Shown: positions 17,601-26,728, numbered from the stretch's first letter. The stretch: 64,000 nucleotides of DNA from CAYHBO01 sp964354855 (GCA_964354855.1 CAYHBO010000004.1:1-64000), one strand, 5' to 3'. The notes: generated by a model from the sequence alone, not told the origin. A program made the numbers and translations.

Positions 17601-20577
17601 GTTGGAGAACACGTCCAAAACCGGTGAAGTTCGTATCGTTTACATTTCCATGATCATAGAATTTAACGACCGAGGTATTGTTTCCAGCCTGCCCTTTAAC
17701 ATCTGGGGTACTGCCATCAATTTGCGTAAATAATCCATCAGCTAACAAGACCGGAACATCTTTAACAACCCAACGTACACCTGATGAATTTAATGACTCG
17801 AACAGATGTAAGGTTGAACTATACAATTGAATTTCCGGTAAACGCCAACGATCACGATCAGTTAATGAGTTAATGTCTCCTGTGTCAAACGTGAAAAAGC
17901 GTGATGCAAAATAATTACGTTCTCCACCAACTATGGATGCTTCAGATGCCGCTGGATTACCGTCAACCAGTTTTGTAACGTCACTATGAACAAAATTAGT
18001 GTTCATAACATATAAGTTATCGTTCAAAAATATCGCTGGAGAATTATAACGATTATAATTATCGCCAATCACCAATGGACGGTTGTCTATTTCATTACCG
18101 GTATAGTCAATAGCGATAGTCGGCATATTTACAATACCTGCTTGTGAAACAACGCTTGAATAGCTACGCGCACCGCAAGCATTAAGAGGATCAAGCACCG
18201 TATTACTTGGGTATGACCAAACAATACACTTTCCTTCAACTTCAAGGACGTGTTGCCCTTCTCCACTTAAAACAACACTCAGCGATCCATCACAACATTT
18301 TTCTGTTGTACCTGACTGATTAGCATCTACCGGTGCAGAAAGGTTATAACCATCATAATTACCATGACCAACAAGTAATACTTCATTAAAGTTTAACGAA
18401 GGATTATCAATTGGATTATCACTAGTACTACACTCACCACTTTCTTCACCACCACTAAGATTAACTGCAAATTTTGGTGTTCTGAAAGCAGCTGCTTGCT
18501 CTATATGACTAGGGCTTCTTAGTTGTGATGGAATTAATGAACTCCAAAAATTATAAATATAACCTAGTTTTGAAGAACCTGACGCTCTTAAAAGTACGGT
18601 ACCATCACCACGAAGATTAACGCGTGCACATATAGGACGATCACGCAAGAGAGGGTTTGCAGCCTCAAACGATGAAAGACCTTGTAAAAACAACGTTGTA
18701 TCAAGTCCGTCTATAACTAAGGCAGCTGGATTTTTCGGTTTAATCAACGATTCAGCATCAACCGAATTATTCGAGTAGTCATTAATCGCAAGAAGATCCG
18801 CTTGATTAATCGACCCTGCAACATAGTCTAAGAAGGTATTATGATTAATATCCAATGCTCCGTTAATACCTACAACAAAACCATTACGCACATTTCTAAG
18901 GTAAACATTATTATGTATGTTCAAACCTTTTGAATAAGACCAATCATAACCAAATATAAATGTTGGGCCTCCTGTCTCTTGTGTAAAACAATTAAATGCT
19001 GGTTCAGTAAAAGAACAACAATCTCTTAAAGCCTCTTTCTTTGCAGCAGCACTTCTTTTCCCCTTAACCGATTTAGTCGGCGAATCTTTAAGAAGTGATC
19101 TAGATAAGTTATTCGGCGTATTAAGGAAATCAAGATAAGGATCAGCAGCTCGTTTACTTACCGACTGACAATCGTTAATCACTAAAAGACCACGTCTTTT
19201 TTGAGGATTATACGACTTACTTACATCTCTATTGTTATAGAATTGATCATCAGTTACACGAACAATGGCTTGTCCACCAGCGGGTTCTGAATAATTAAGT
19301 TTTGTCCGAATATCAACTGGGTTAAAACTCTTAACATAATGTCCTGCAACAATAAATGATCCTTCATTGAATGGATATTTTTTATTAATGGCTAGATATC
19401 CAGGATCAGATGTTGCAAAAAGATTCGTGTCAAATCCAAAAGTATATGCACCAAGAATAAATAGAACCATACGACCTTGGCCATTGTTTGATGGATCAAA
19501 CGCAACGGAAGCAAAATTGCCAAAATCTGCGTTTGATTCATGCGCAATACCGGTACCATCAGTAGAAACAAAGGAGAATATGGAGTTATGACCAATTACA
19601 ATACCAACACGACTGTCATTAGTACAAGTACCATTTGAGTTAAGGCTTGTCCGTTGAAATACAACCTTATCTGAGAAGCAATTTACATCAGCCTGTGTTT
19701 GTTCCATCGTAACAAATACTTTGGTACCACCAGCTTTATTACTGAGCCCATTTAAAGCACTTCCTGAACAAGTGTCTATAGAATTACAGGTATCAATACC
19801 TCCAATAAATTTGACCAATGTTCCGTCATCTAGATTGAAAACTACTCTTCCCTTGCCAGCAAAGGTAATGAACATATCAAGAGGTTCAAAATTTGCACAA
19901 GCATCTTCACCTTCACCGCTACGGGTGAATTCTAAGCCTTTAATGTTCTCAAAAGCTGACTTCTTTACACCACTTCTTAATGTAGATGATCCAAGAGTGC
20001 GGCCTTGAAAAACAAGGTTATTCTTAACATTAACGGTAATTGTTTTCCCACGACTTGGATTGAAGTAAATCTGAGCATGTCCCGTCCCTGAGTTACTGCC
20101 ACCATCCCCAAAGTCATCTCCGGTTGGATCAATATAAGGAACAATAGTAGTTGCGGTTTCAATATTCACCGTCATATCAACTGTATCTGCAATCAGAGAA
20201 ATATCCCCATCAATTTTAAGAGGACAATCTGCACCGGTTTTGTTTAATAAACCATAAATGTTAAGAGTGCTATCACCTTGAGTAGCGGTAAAGCTGGTAT
20301 TCGATGTATGATTACGTGAATTCTTTTGCTTCTTAGCAGCAAGCTCACCTTTTTTTGCTTCATCCTTGTCTCGAAACATTAGTACATCTACAACACTGTC
20401 CCCACTTGCGTAAGTATCACATGGGCCACTTGGCGTAGAATTATTATAGGCATAGTTAACACCATTAACCTCTTGTACACAATCCCCAACAGGTACCCAG
20501 TCAAACGCCATTACTGATAACGGCGACGTGATTAATCCTGCTGAAAGGAGCAGTGCTTTAAGTCTATTTTGTATCAT
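14689..20577 (-). CDS. Giant exported beta-helix-like surface protein
   Basis: About 1962 residues. The chosen ATG (20577) has GGGAGAG just upstream and starts a signal peptide ending SVMAFDW. The frame is open further upstream, and a GTG at 20649 with AAAGGAGG would add 24 charged residues before the signal, reminiscent of extended signal regions of large autotransporters. The mature protein is Asn/Gly/Ser/Asp-rich with many short hydrophobic strands, as in right-handed beta-helix surface proteins. It contains several Cys pairs near the N-terminus. The C-terminus (PLQFSFYLAN) is not a classic barrel end, so autotransport is not shown. Secretion route and function are unknown. Confidence 0.78.
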   Translation of the reverse strand: MIQNRLKALLLSAGLITSPLSVMAFDWVPVGDCVQEVNGVNYAYNNSTPSGPCDTYASGDSVVDVLMFRDKDEAKKGELAAKKQKNSRNHTSNTSFTATQGDSTLNIYGLLNKTGADCPLKIDGDISLIADTVDMTVNIETATTIVPYIDPTGDDFGDGGSNSGTGHAQIYFNPSRGKTITVNVKNNLVFQGRTLGSSTLRSGVKKSAFENIKGLEFTRSGEGEDACANFEPLDMFITFAGKGRVVFNLDDGTLVKFIGGIDTCNSIDTCSGSALNGLSNKAGGTKVFVTMEQTQADVNCFSDKVVFQRTSLNSNGTCTNDSRVGIVIGHNSIFSFVSTDGTGIAHESNADFGNFASVAFDPSNNGQGRMVLFILGAYTFGFDTNLFATSDPGYLAINKKYPFNEGSFIVAGHYVKSFNPVDIRTKLNYSEPAGGQAIVRVTDDQFYNNRDVSKSYNPQKRRGLLVINDCQSVSKRAADPYLDFLNTPNNLSRSLLKDSPTKSVKGKRSAAAKKEALRDCCSFTEPAFNCFTQETGGPTFIFGYDWSYSKGLNIHNNVYLRNVRNGFVVGINGALDINHNTFLDYVAGSINQADLLAINDYSNNSVDAESLIKPKNPAALVIDGLDTTLFLQGLSSFEAANPLLRDRPICARVNLRGDGTVLLRASGSSKLGYIYNFWSSLIPSQLRSPSHIEQAAAFRTPKFAVNLSGGEESGECSTSDNPIDNPSLNFNEVLLVGHGNYDGYNLSAPVDANQSGTTEKCCDGSLSVVLSGEGQHVLEVEGKCIVWSYPSNTVLDPLNACGARSYSSVVSQAGIVNMPTIAIDYTGNEIDNRPLVIGDNYNRYNSPAIFLNDNLYVMNTNFVHSDVTKLVDGNPAASEASIVGGERNYFASRFFTFDTGDINSLTDRDRWRLPEIQLYSSTLHLFESLNSSGVRWVVKDVPVLLADGLFTQIDGSTPDVKGQAGNNTSVVKFYDHGNVNDTNFTGFGRVLQQGSLHNTMVDGHTTTWTTQDCYWNVFKSNAPSTNSDDLSASVLLELQNGNQFPDSVVASGDSVSDQFAAQRAHHLFLGSVLDQGGTNIALGWPVESGQFARTRSLNNAYPYMNTVYPLNYAAQESISTNPNDLFSLDAFLVPPATVSINANYICWGGFNTDGSSVLSPVNRDNNQGVMYVNHGGEITITRPNDSNLKSQPYVTVVDTVIAQKISNDYNLAGNDRVQQLTGIVDLPHDQSIFAKGAGVQPYGFTQAMFAERSADTAGYVRMSFANTSRIVGDQSGANEVMINWFNREGNNAVFQPFPTRSTASWLNSIKSIHTRATETVKVPVVKPTNLLYIGTNDDIRQFKVAGASLSDPLVFEVSGDEVLPIPGRVREFITIPRSQDLPGGDHMVGEGDNARLYLDFGGRIGLGNALYNQSSVKAWTRLGKGYVQILPLGDGVIDVNSNLIIADRLALVATTSFSQNTGAGTDDDPIVGHSNRLTFYSEVPREIRIPAGEELDLSSFGQAPGTQQICFGGNLKLIFEEGSILRFPNASDAVVRDINGDIVMNGGDGEDSATPAAPVVIYLNDNAQMIFEGPIEPNTNTQPYVLASNADQQRCKIIGKGQIWLDKNAKLSVVRTGSVGVESDLQTPQTDVVISLHRQSQFNIGDEVLSGGAFQVGNSADVGSGSYINFTLQHLFGGNPRTHIDRQGFFGLGAGVIDKNGNVNGDATAANNPVMNGTVAALDGHGFPIFTPETEPANGWTIQALFNVNNIKIDLQSGRFEHNRIANGADLSASLFAVGPASQWNFRLNGPTNTQVVGGGNMMLVPSGTPDIFANVWDFAGVQADGEQYSLMASAPMIFRRTDLPSYTLLNDTAKKVSSGVQFTVNTLADFFNLMTCTNIGTQNQMLAAVGTGNFVFTAGFINLNNNPTDIYPADTSKIVRDIAPVLLPKGNIALGLTTGTLIGNGLNAPRDPLQFSFYLAN

Positions 20578-21113
20578 CGGCTCTCCCTTCTTATGAAATA
20601 ACATAAAACACCATGTTTTACTTTTTTCTTTCGGCTTGCTGTATGTCACACAGCCTCCTTTCCTTTTCAAAGAAATCATTTTCAAGAATGTATAAAAAAT
20701 AAATGATTACCTAGGGACCTAGGCTAAAGCGGGAATAGTAAGGAACTAAAAAAAATTTTTTAGGTCGGCAGACAGCATATTGATGACCAATAATAAGCCC
20801 TAATGACTCTTTCCTCACAAAGCTCTCCCTTTTCTCTCTTCTCTTCATTATTACCATCCAAAAGATCTTTGGCGTAAAAATTATACTAAATTTAACCATA
20901 ACTCACGTCCTCCAAATGTCAAGGAAAGGACGGGAGCAGAAAATAACATAATTTTTTAGACCCAATGACCGGTTTACGCTAAACTACTTAGTAACAATAT
21001 TTTATAATTCTCTTAAAATTTATCGCGAGCTAACCAATAAAACGCCTCCAGTGTAGTTAATGGACCAGTAAGAAAGTAAAGACTTTCTTTAAAATTGTTT
21101 CAGGAGTTTAAAA
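20578..21113. other. Intergenic region between divergent genes; promoter candidates only
   Basis: This holds the 5' regions of the giant surface protein gene (minus) and the DegT gene (plus). On the minus strand TTGACA (20917-20922) and TATGGT (20895-20900) with a 16-base spacer form a plausible promoter, giving a leader of about 300 bases. A minus-strand frame at 20711-20899 has GGAGG 9 bases upstream but overlaps that promoter. Twin CCTAGG sites lie at 20710-20723. On the plus strand TATAAT (21003-21008) is a possible -10 for the DegT gene, without a clear -35. I see no RNA gene. Confidence 0.4.
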
Positions 21114-22361
21114 ATGCAGAATAAATCAATACCGTTTTTTTCCTTAGGAAAGCAAGCAGCTCAGTACAAGCCTCTCTTCCTTGAAGAGATATCCAAGGTT
21201 TTAGACAATCAAAATTTTGTTGGCGGCGCAACCGTTCAACAGTTTGAAACCAAACTAGCCACCTATCTTAACGCACCACACGTAATATCATGCAATTCGG
21301 GAACCGATGCTTTATGGCTCGCGCTTAAAGCACTTGATCTCCAACCAAACAGTATTGTTCTTACAACACCGTTTTCATTCATTGCATCTTCAAGCGAGAT
21401 TGTTGCATTGGGCGCTCACCCTGTATTCATGGACATTGACGAAGAATCATTCAATCTTAATCCATCACTCCTAGAGGAATGGCTTACGGTCAACGCGGTC
21501 AAGAAAAAAGGCCAAACCATCCACAAAGAAACCGGTCTACCAATCGTCGGAACCGTTATTGTTGATCTTTTCGGACAATGTGCCGCGTTTACAGCCATTA
21601 AAGAAATCACCAAGAAATGGGGCCTCTGGATTGTAGAAGACGCCTGCCAAGCAATCGGCGCTACCGAAGATGGAAAAAAAGCCGGCACCCTTGGTGACAT
21701 TGGAACGCTTTCATTCTATCCAACAAAAAACTTAGGCGCTTATGGTGAAGGTGGTGCATGCATAACCAATGAACCTTACCTAGCTGAACGCTTATTCAAA
21801 CTACGCAACCATGGTCGTAAAATGAATTATGACTATGAAGAACTTGGCATTAACAGCCGCCTTGATGGCATACAAGCGGCCGTTCTTTCCATTAAACTTG
21901 ATCTGCTTGATGGCTTCAATGAACGCCGTCGAGTTATTGCAAAACAATACCAAGAAAAGCTTGCCGGTCTTAGCTCTATCAAGCTTCCACAAGAAGTTTA
22001 TGGTCATCATGTGTACCATCAATTTTGCGTCACCACACAAACTAATGAAATGCGTATCCAACTCCAAAAGCATCTGACCGATGCCGGGATTGGTACTAAC
22101 ATTTTCTATCCAAAGTCATTGTTCGATATTCCATTTTTAGTTACCCATAAAAACCTCATCAACCCTTGCCCAATAACACGCCACAAGACAGCGACCATAC
22201 TAGCTCTACCAATTTGGCCTGAACTTGAAGATGAAGATATCGATTACATCTGTGAAAAAATTAAAGCATTTGATCAGAAATATACACCTGAGCAAAAACA
22301 ACCGGTTGAAAAAAAACGCATGAAAAAAGAAGAACGCACTCAACAGATCTCGTTATTTTAA
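21114..22361 (+). CDS. DegT/DnrJ/EryC1/StrS-family sugar aminotransferase
   Basis: A 415-residue PLP enzyme that transfers an amino group to a keto group of a nucleotide-linked sugar. Family features are the opening IPFFSLGKQ, SGTDALWLALKAL, the substrate block TTPFSFIASSSEI, EDACQAIGA, and the Schiff-base Lys in SFYPTKNLGAYGEGGA. The last ~25 residues form an extra highly charged tail (KKRMKKEERTQQ) not needed for the fold. AGGAG lies 8 bases upstream. It heads a coupled operon, with tmk starting one base after its stop. The sugar substrate is unknown; a link to envelope or glycan synthesis is inference. Confidence 0.9.
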   Translation: MQNKSIPFFSLGKQAAQYKPLFLEEISKVLDNQNFVGGATVQQFETKLATYLNAPHVISCNSGTDALWLALKALDLQPNSIVLTTPFSFIASSSEIVALGAHPVFMDIDEESFNLNPSLLEEWLTVNAVKKKGQTIHKETGLPIVGTVIVDLFGQCAAFTAIKEITKKWGLWIVEDACQAIGATEDGKKAGTLGDIGTLSFYPTKNLGAYGEGGACITNEPYLAERLFKLRNHGRKMNYDYEELGINSRLDGIQAAVLSIKLDLLDGFNERRRVIAKQYQEKLAGLSSIKLPQEVYGHHVYHQFCVTTQTNEMRIQLQKHLTDAGIGTNIFYPKSLFDIPFLVTHKNLINPCPITRHKTATILALPIWPELEDEDIDYICEKIKAFDQKYTPEQKQPVEKKRMKKEERTQQISLF

Positions 22362-22362
22362 T

Positions 22363-22983
22363 ATGAAACACGGCACCTATATCGCCATAGAAGGCATGGA
22401 TGGGTGTGGAAAAACCACACTCATCACGCTCCTTAAAGAGCATCTTATCAAAGAAAATATCCCCGCAGTTTTTACTAAAGAACCGGGAGGGTCTGCTATT
22501 GGCAAACCCTTAAATGCTCTTTTACAACTACAAAAATCCGTTTCACTTGATGCAAAAACCGAATATTTACTATTCGCCGCAGACCGCGCACAACATCGCC
22601 ATGAAATGATCAAGCCACTCCTTGAAGCGGGCAACATTATCATCAGTGACCGCTGGGCAGACTCATCCTTGGCATACCAAGGATACGGTCTAGGACTTAA
22701 TAAAAAAATGATTCGTCAAATAAATCAATGGGCGATGAACAACATACAACCAGATCTGGTTATTTACTTACACATCAACCCAGAACAATCAATGGAACGA
22801 ATTAGAGCTCATCGATCTGAACTCACCACCTGTGAACTCAGACCGTTAAGCTTTTGGAAAAAAGTGTATCAGGGGTATAGTGAGATTTTTAAAGGACGTA
22901 CCAATATTGTTACCATTGATGCCACGAATGATCCGGCAACAGTCATGAAACAGGCATGGGACGCGATTCAAAAGCACCTATGA
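22363..22983 (+). CDS. tmk: Thymidylate kinase
   Basis: A 206-residue dTMP kinase (dTMP + ATP to dTDP). The P-loop is GMDGCGKTT, the base/Mg motif is TKEPGG, and the DRW motif lies in ISDRWADSSLAYQG. The lid region around residue 145 (RIRAHRSELTTCELR) is basic. The start follows the previous stop by one base and the stop overlaps the next ATG (ATGA), so translational coupling is likely. Cytoplasmic, nucleotide metabolism. Confidence 0.95.
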   Translation: MKHGTYIAIEGMDGCGKTTLITLLKEHLIKENIPAVFTKEPGGSAIGKPLNALLQLQKSVSLDAKTEYLLFAADRAQHRHEMIKPLLEAGNIIISDRWADSSLAYQGYGLGLNKKMIRQINQWAMNNIQPDLVIYLHINPEQSMERIRAHRSELTTCELRPLSFWKKVYQGYSEIFKGRTNIVTIDATNDPATVMKQAWDAIQKHL

Positions 22984-23723
22984 ACAACACCCTCATCCCA
23001 ACGCAACTCTTTGTCGGCAACGGCATTGACCTGATTCAGCACGTCGAACAATATCTTCAGCAACGCTTGTGTAGTAATCCACAAGAACCCGCTGGCTGTT
23101 TTTGTACTTCTTGCAGACAAATCAAAAATCACCAACATCAAAAACTCCTCTGGCTCAAACCTGAACGAGATTATAAACTTCAAGACATCGAAGTTATTTT
23201 TGAACGCACCGCTTTTTCACTTGATCAAAATGACCACTATTTCTTTGTACTTGAACAGGCGGACACCTTCAATGTCGCCACAGGGAATAGGCTTCTCAAA
23301 CTTCTTGAAGAACCTCCAACGGGATACAATTTTATCCTGATGACCAACAACGAAGACGCAATCCTTAAAACCATTGTATCGCGTTGCCACATCGTACGCT
23401 TAGATCAAACACAAGAAGATGCATCCCTACACCCTCTACTCGCTTTTTTCATGATCCCGCATCGCCGCGATGACCCATTCGCCTTTGAACAGTTAATTAA
23501 ACAACTACATCTTTCAGATAATCAAAGTGTCCAACTCGCCAACCAACTCATGAACCAACTTTTCCAAAAAATGACCCTGGCTTACGAACAAGATATTGAG
23601 ATTGTTGAAACGTACCAGGGCCTTTTAAGTATCGTTCAAAAAGCATTACTCAAGCCACCACAGTCAGGGAGCTCCGAAATTTTCTGGAAAAATATTTATC
23701 TTCAGTTTGATGCATGGCTATGA
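22980..23723 (+). CDS. holB: DNA polymerase III delta' subunit-like clamp-loader protein
   Basis: 247 residues from the ATG that overlaps the tmk stop; an earlier in-frame ATG at 22956 lies inside tmk and is less likely. The AAA+ clamp-loader pattern is visible: a Zn-module-like C-F-C-T-S-C (about residues 41-46), HYFFVLEQADTFNVATGNRLLKLLEEPP (sensor/SRC region) and SRCHIVRL. As in other delta' proteins there is no Walker A loop. At 247 residues it is shorter than E. coli HolB (334), the C-terminal collar domain being reduced. tmk-holB neighbourhoods are common in bacteria and support the call. Confidence 0.85.
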   Translation: MNNTLIPTQLFVGNGIDLIQHVEQYLQQRLCSNPQEPAGCFCTSCRQIKNHQHQKLLWLKPERDYKLQDIEVIFERTAFSLDQNDHYFFVLEQADTFNVATGNRLLKLLEEPPTGYNFILMTNNEDAILKTIVSRCHIVRLDQTQEDASLHPLLAFFMIPHRRDDPFAFEQLIKQLHLSDNQSVQLANQLMNQLFQKMTLAYEQDIEIVETYQGLLSIVQKALLKPPQSGSSEIFWKNIYLQFDAWL

Positions 23724-24673
23724 TCGCAATTCGTCGCTTCCTCCTCAACGCCATGCAGACGCAACTTCTCCTCTCCATCATGGCGCTCCCCATTTTAGTC
23801 CATTGGGGCTTGCCCATGTCTCTCATGACACTTGTCGGCAATTTAATTTTCACGCCCATCTTAACCATCATGCTGATTATCAGCTCACTTATTTTTTTTA
23901 CTGAACTTTGTTTCGTACCGAACAGCTATCTCTTAAACATTTTGGACATGCTCGTGTATGCCTGGAACAACTGTCTACACCTAGGCAATGCCGGATGGAT
24001 GATGGGGTTTGTTCACCCGGGAATTATCATTCTTACACTTATTCCCGTAAGCACTTTCATTTTTCTAAAGAGTCGCTGGGGAAAAACACTTGAACAACGA
24101 GTCGCGGGTATGGCTGCGTTACTTATCACCAGCTGCTTCGTGCTGTGGGGCTATGGCAGACTTCAAGAACCAATAACACTCAAGCATGATAAATTCACTG
24201 TCTCAACAGACACTCACCATCACTTAACTTTTATTGATAACGGCTATTTCAATAAAAAAGCAACTCCAGACAAAGGCGTTGAGTTTGATCTCAAGCCATA
24301 TCTCACTAAAAAATTCGGAACTCCTATCATTAATCATCTCATCCTAAATAAACCATCTCAAAGAAGTTTTTTAGGAGCTCTTGCTCTTTGTGAAAATTAT
24401 ATGATACAAAAAATCACTGTTCCATTTTGGAAGCAAAAAGATAATAACCAAAAAATTTGCTGGGCTTATGGTAAATTAAAACGAAAAACACAAGAACTTA
24501 AGATTACTTTAAACCGCAGCGGTACCGGAGTAAGTGATGAAAAAAATATTACTAGTACTAGTCCTTCTAGGCGAAATAACCGTTCATCAAAGCAATACAA
24601 TGATACCAAAGAAATCAACAGTAAGAATACCCACAACAATATCCAACCCAAAAAAAACTTCAATCCTTCATGA
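23720..24673 (+). CDS. ComEC-like competence membrane protein, short and degenerate
   Basis: 317 residues from the ATG that overlaps the holB stop (an in-frame ATG 6 bases earlier is possible). Residues ~10-150 carry four to five membrane segments, and MQTQLLLSIMALPILVHWG plus NLIFTPILTIML match the ComEC competence domain. After a last helix the soluble part looks like the ComEC metallo-beta-lactamase-like domain (FIDNGY, DLKPYL, INHLILNKPSQRSFLGAL), but the metal motif HxHxDH is replaced by NKPSQRS. The final ~45 codons lie inside the signal-peptide region of the next gene in another frame, so the native end seems lost. DNA uptake activity is doubtful. Confidence 0.65.
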   Translation: MIAIRRFLLNAMQTQLLLSIMALPILVHWGLPMSLMTLVGNLIFTPILTIMLIISSLIFFTELCFVPNSYLLNILDMLVYAWNNCLHLGNAGWMMGFVHPGIIILTLIPVSTFIFLKSRWGKTLEQRVAGMAALLITSCFVLWGYGRLQEPITLKHDKFTVSTDTHHHLTFIDNGYFNKKATPDKGVEFDLKPYLTKKFGTPIINHLILNKPSQRSFLGALALCENYMIQKITVPFWKQKDNNQKICWAYGKLKRKTQELKITLNRSGTGVSDEKNITSTSPSRRNNRSSKQYNDTKEINSKNTHNNIQPKKNFNPS

Positions 24674-25112
24674 AGAACGTACTCCATGTTTGCCTCCACT
24701 AGCCGCAGCCTACGAATGTTTATTTTGTCTCATAAATTTAATCAAGCAAACCCCAAGAATTATTACCCAACATTTTAATGGAAAAACACTTCTCCATCAT
24801 GCAGCAAGTGGATATATATCTGAAGATGTTAGAGGAGATACTACGAATGCAATGGACCTTCTACTAAGCAATGGCGCTGATATCAATGCCACTGCAAGCA
24901 AAGAAAATTTTTTGGGGTGTACCCCTCTTGCGTTTGCACTTCTTAATGATTATGTGGAAGGAGCTCGATGGCTTTTAAATCGAAAGGCAACAATTTGTGA
25001 ATCAGCACGTCTATACGCTCGCTGGCATAACATTGATTTGAATAACCAATCATTACCAAGATCTTCTTCTGATAAAGAAGAATGGATAAATATTTCTCCT
25101 CCATCAGAGTGA
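24537..25112 (+). CDS. Exported ankyrin-repeat protein 1
   Basis: 191 residues from an ATG with GGAG 6 bases upstream. The signal peptide MKKILLVLVLLGEITV leads to a predicted mature start at Met22. A motif C-x9-C-x2-C (C51, C61, C64) precedes two ankyrin repeats (NGKTLLHHAASG...LLLSNGADINA and LGCTPLAFALLNDYVEGARWLL), then a half repeat (ESARLYARWHNIDL). The C-terminus is DKEEWINISPPSE. Ankyrin repeats mediate protein binding. Export plus ankyrin suggests a host-interacting protein, by inference. The gene overlaps the ComEC-like frame by 137 bases. Confidence 0.85.
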   Translation: MKKILLVLVLLGEITVHQSNTMIPKKSTVRIPTTISNPKKTSILHEERTPCLPPLAAAYECLFCLINLIKQTPRIITQHFNGKTLLHHAASGYISEDVRGDTTNAMDLLLSNGADINATASKENFLGCTPLAFALLNDYVEGARWLLNRKATICESARLYARWHNIDLNNQSLPRSSSDKEEWINISPPSE

Positions 25113-25189
25113 ATCAATCATCTGAACGTAGGGTTTGTTACACTAGAACGAAAATAATAAAGCTGAACTTCACATTATTGGAGAGTAGT

Positions 25190-25903
25190 ATGAAGACCAT
25201 AAGTTTACTACTGGCTATCGTTGCTACATGCACGTCAAACCAAAGCAACTCCATGCAACCAAAACCTCAACCAACAAAAACAGGCACAGAAGCCCAAACA
25301 GATGAATCTGTTTATTGTATTCGATCTCAATGGGGTCTTGATACAAACACATGCTCTCTTTCTCAGTCCATAGAACACGAATGTTTAAACTGCCTTAGAA
25401 GAGCTCTTGATGAACAACCAGAACTCATTAATCAAGTCGACAACGGGCTTACGCTGCTACACTTCGCAGCAGCACATGGCAAGATTGAAGCCATGTCTCT
25501 CTTATTAGCTCATGGTGCCCATATCAATGCCATATCTTCTGATCCAAAATACAAAGATTATACCGCGCTTTGTTTTAGCATCAAATTCAACTACCCCCTC
25601 TGCGTTGAATTTCTTGTAAAAAGCAAAGCAGCATTAGAATCGGCCAGGATCATTGCTCAACAATGTAAAATCGATTTGGAATCAATCATAAAACGATATA
25701 CATCAATCGAAATACCTCAACAAAGAGCGCCACTGACAACTCAAGAGTATAACCGCCCTATAAATAACCTCCCTTCAACAGCCGTAAGTGCACCTAATCT
25801 GACTCAAACAAATCTCGATAAAGAATGGGAGATGGTACCTCATCCTCCACAGAAGACTACTGTCCCAAAAACTGGATCTTGGGATGATGAAGGATTAGAT
25901 TAA
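25190..25903 (+). CDS. Exported ankyrin-repeat protein 2
   Basis: 237 residues. The start with GGAGAG upstream gives a clean signal peptide (MKTISLLLAIVATCTSNQ, mature start Met-Gln), whereas upstream in-frame ATGs do not. The Cys motif is C55-x9-C65-x2-C68. Two ankyrin repeats follow (NGLTLLHFAAAHGKIEAMSLL, then YTALCFSIKFNYPLCVEFLV) and a half repeat ESARIIAQQCKIDLESII. A Pro/Thr-rich linker leads to a tail with KEWEMVPHPP. It is a paralogue of its five neighbours and was probably made by tandem duplication. Confidence 0.85.
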   Translation: MKTISLLLAIVATCTSNQSNSMQPKPQPTKTGTEAQTDESVYCIRSQWGLDTNTCSLSQSIEHECLNCLRRALDEQPELINQVDNGLTLLHFAAAHGKIEAMSLLLAHGAHINAISSDPKYKDYTALCFSIKFNYPLCVEFLVKSKAALESARIIAQQCKIDLESIIKRYTSIEIPQQRAPLTTQEYNRPINNLPSTAVSAPNLTQTNLDKEWEMVPHPPQKTTVPKTGSWDDEGLD

Positions 25904-26021
25904 AAAGACTAAATCACATAAGTCTCAACAATTTTTCTACAGCTCTTGTGCTTTACCAAAATTATTAGGTACAACCTTAAATACTCAATAGAAAAAAGAT
26001 GATGTATAGGGGAAATTGAGA

Positions 26022-26693
26022 ATGAAATATTTAGGGATACTTCTCACCATAGGAATAGGATTAAGTTGTACAGAAATTTATGCGATGCAAAGACAGACCG
26101 ACTCGCAACCAACACCCAGCTGTTGCATATTTAAAAACGAATCATGCTCTCCTCATCAGGCCGCAGCGCGCGACTGTCTTTCTTGCCTTGCTTCATTTAT
26201 TGTTAGAGTTCAAAAGAACACAATAGATATCAACATTAAATCTATAACGGGACTTTCACCACTCCATTGCGCAATAAGCTCAGGACAAATAAGAGCTGCT
26301 TTCCTATTAATAGCTGCTGGAGCAAATAAAAATGAAAAATCTCAAGACCCTAATTTTCTAGGATATACACCTCTATGCTTAGGAATCATGAACAATAAAC
26401 ATCATGTAATTGAATTTCTATTAAGATACGATGTATTACTTGATAACGCCTATGAAGTAGCAGAAAAATATAAATTTGATTTAGAAGAACTTATAAAACG
26501 TTTAGAACGAGAAAAAAATAAAACATTCAAAGAGAGAGAAGCGCAATGCTCTCTTTTACAAAAACCTTCGGTAGAGAAAGAAGTACAAACAGTCGAACGA
26601 TTATTCAAAGAAAGTAGTATACAAACAGCAATGACTGGAGATAACCAATGGTATCTTCCAGACGATGCCGACCAAGAGATCGACGATGACTAA
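26022..26693 (+). CDS. Exported ankyrin-repeat protein 3
   Basis: 223 residues from the ATG preceded by AGGGGAA. The signal peptide MKYLGILLTIGIGLS is cleaved near IYA (mature Met-Gln). Cys motif C42-x9-C52-x2-C55. Ankyrin repeats: TGLSPLHCAISSGQIRAAFLLIAAGA and LGYTPLCLGIMNNKHHVIEFLL, then the half repeat AYEVAEKYKFDLEELIKRL. It continues into a charged, probably coiled helix (KREKEVQ-type composition) and ends DNQWYLPDDADQ. Compared with its paralogues the linker is longer and more charged. Confidence 0.85.
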   Translation: MKYLGILLTIGIGLSCTEIYAMQRQTDSQPTPSCCIFKNESCSPHQAAARDCLSCLASFIVRVQKNTIDINIKSITGLSPLHCAISSGQIRAAFLLIAAGANKNEKSQDPNFLGYTPLCLGIMNNKHHVIEFLLRYDVLLDNAYEVAEKYKFDLEELIKRLEREKNKTFKEREAQCSLLQKPSVEKEVQTVERLFKESSIQTAMTGDNQWYLPDDADQEIDDD

Positions 26694-26728
26694 AATAAAA
26701 TTAACAAAAGAATCCTGGGAGATTGGAA

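Noticed and set aside
20711..20899. 62-codon minus-strand frame upstream of the giant gene with GGAGG 9 bases before the ATG
   Set aside because: A better reading is a promoter (TTGACA 20917-20922, TATGGT 20895-20900) that overlaps its start, so the transcript would begin inside the frame. The product has no recognisable feature.
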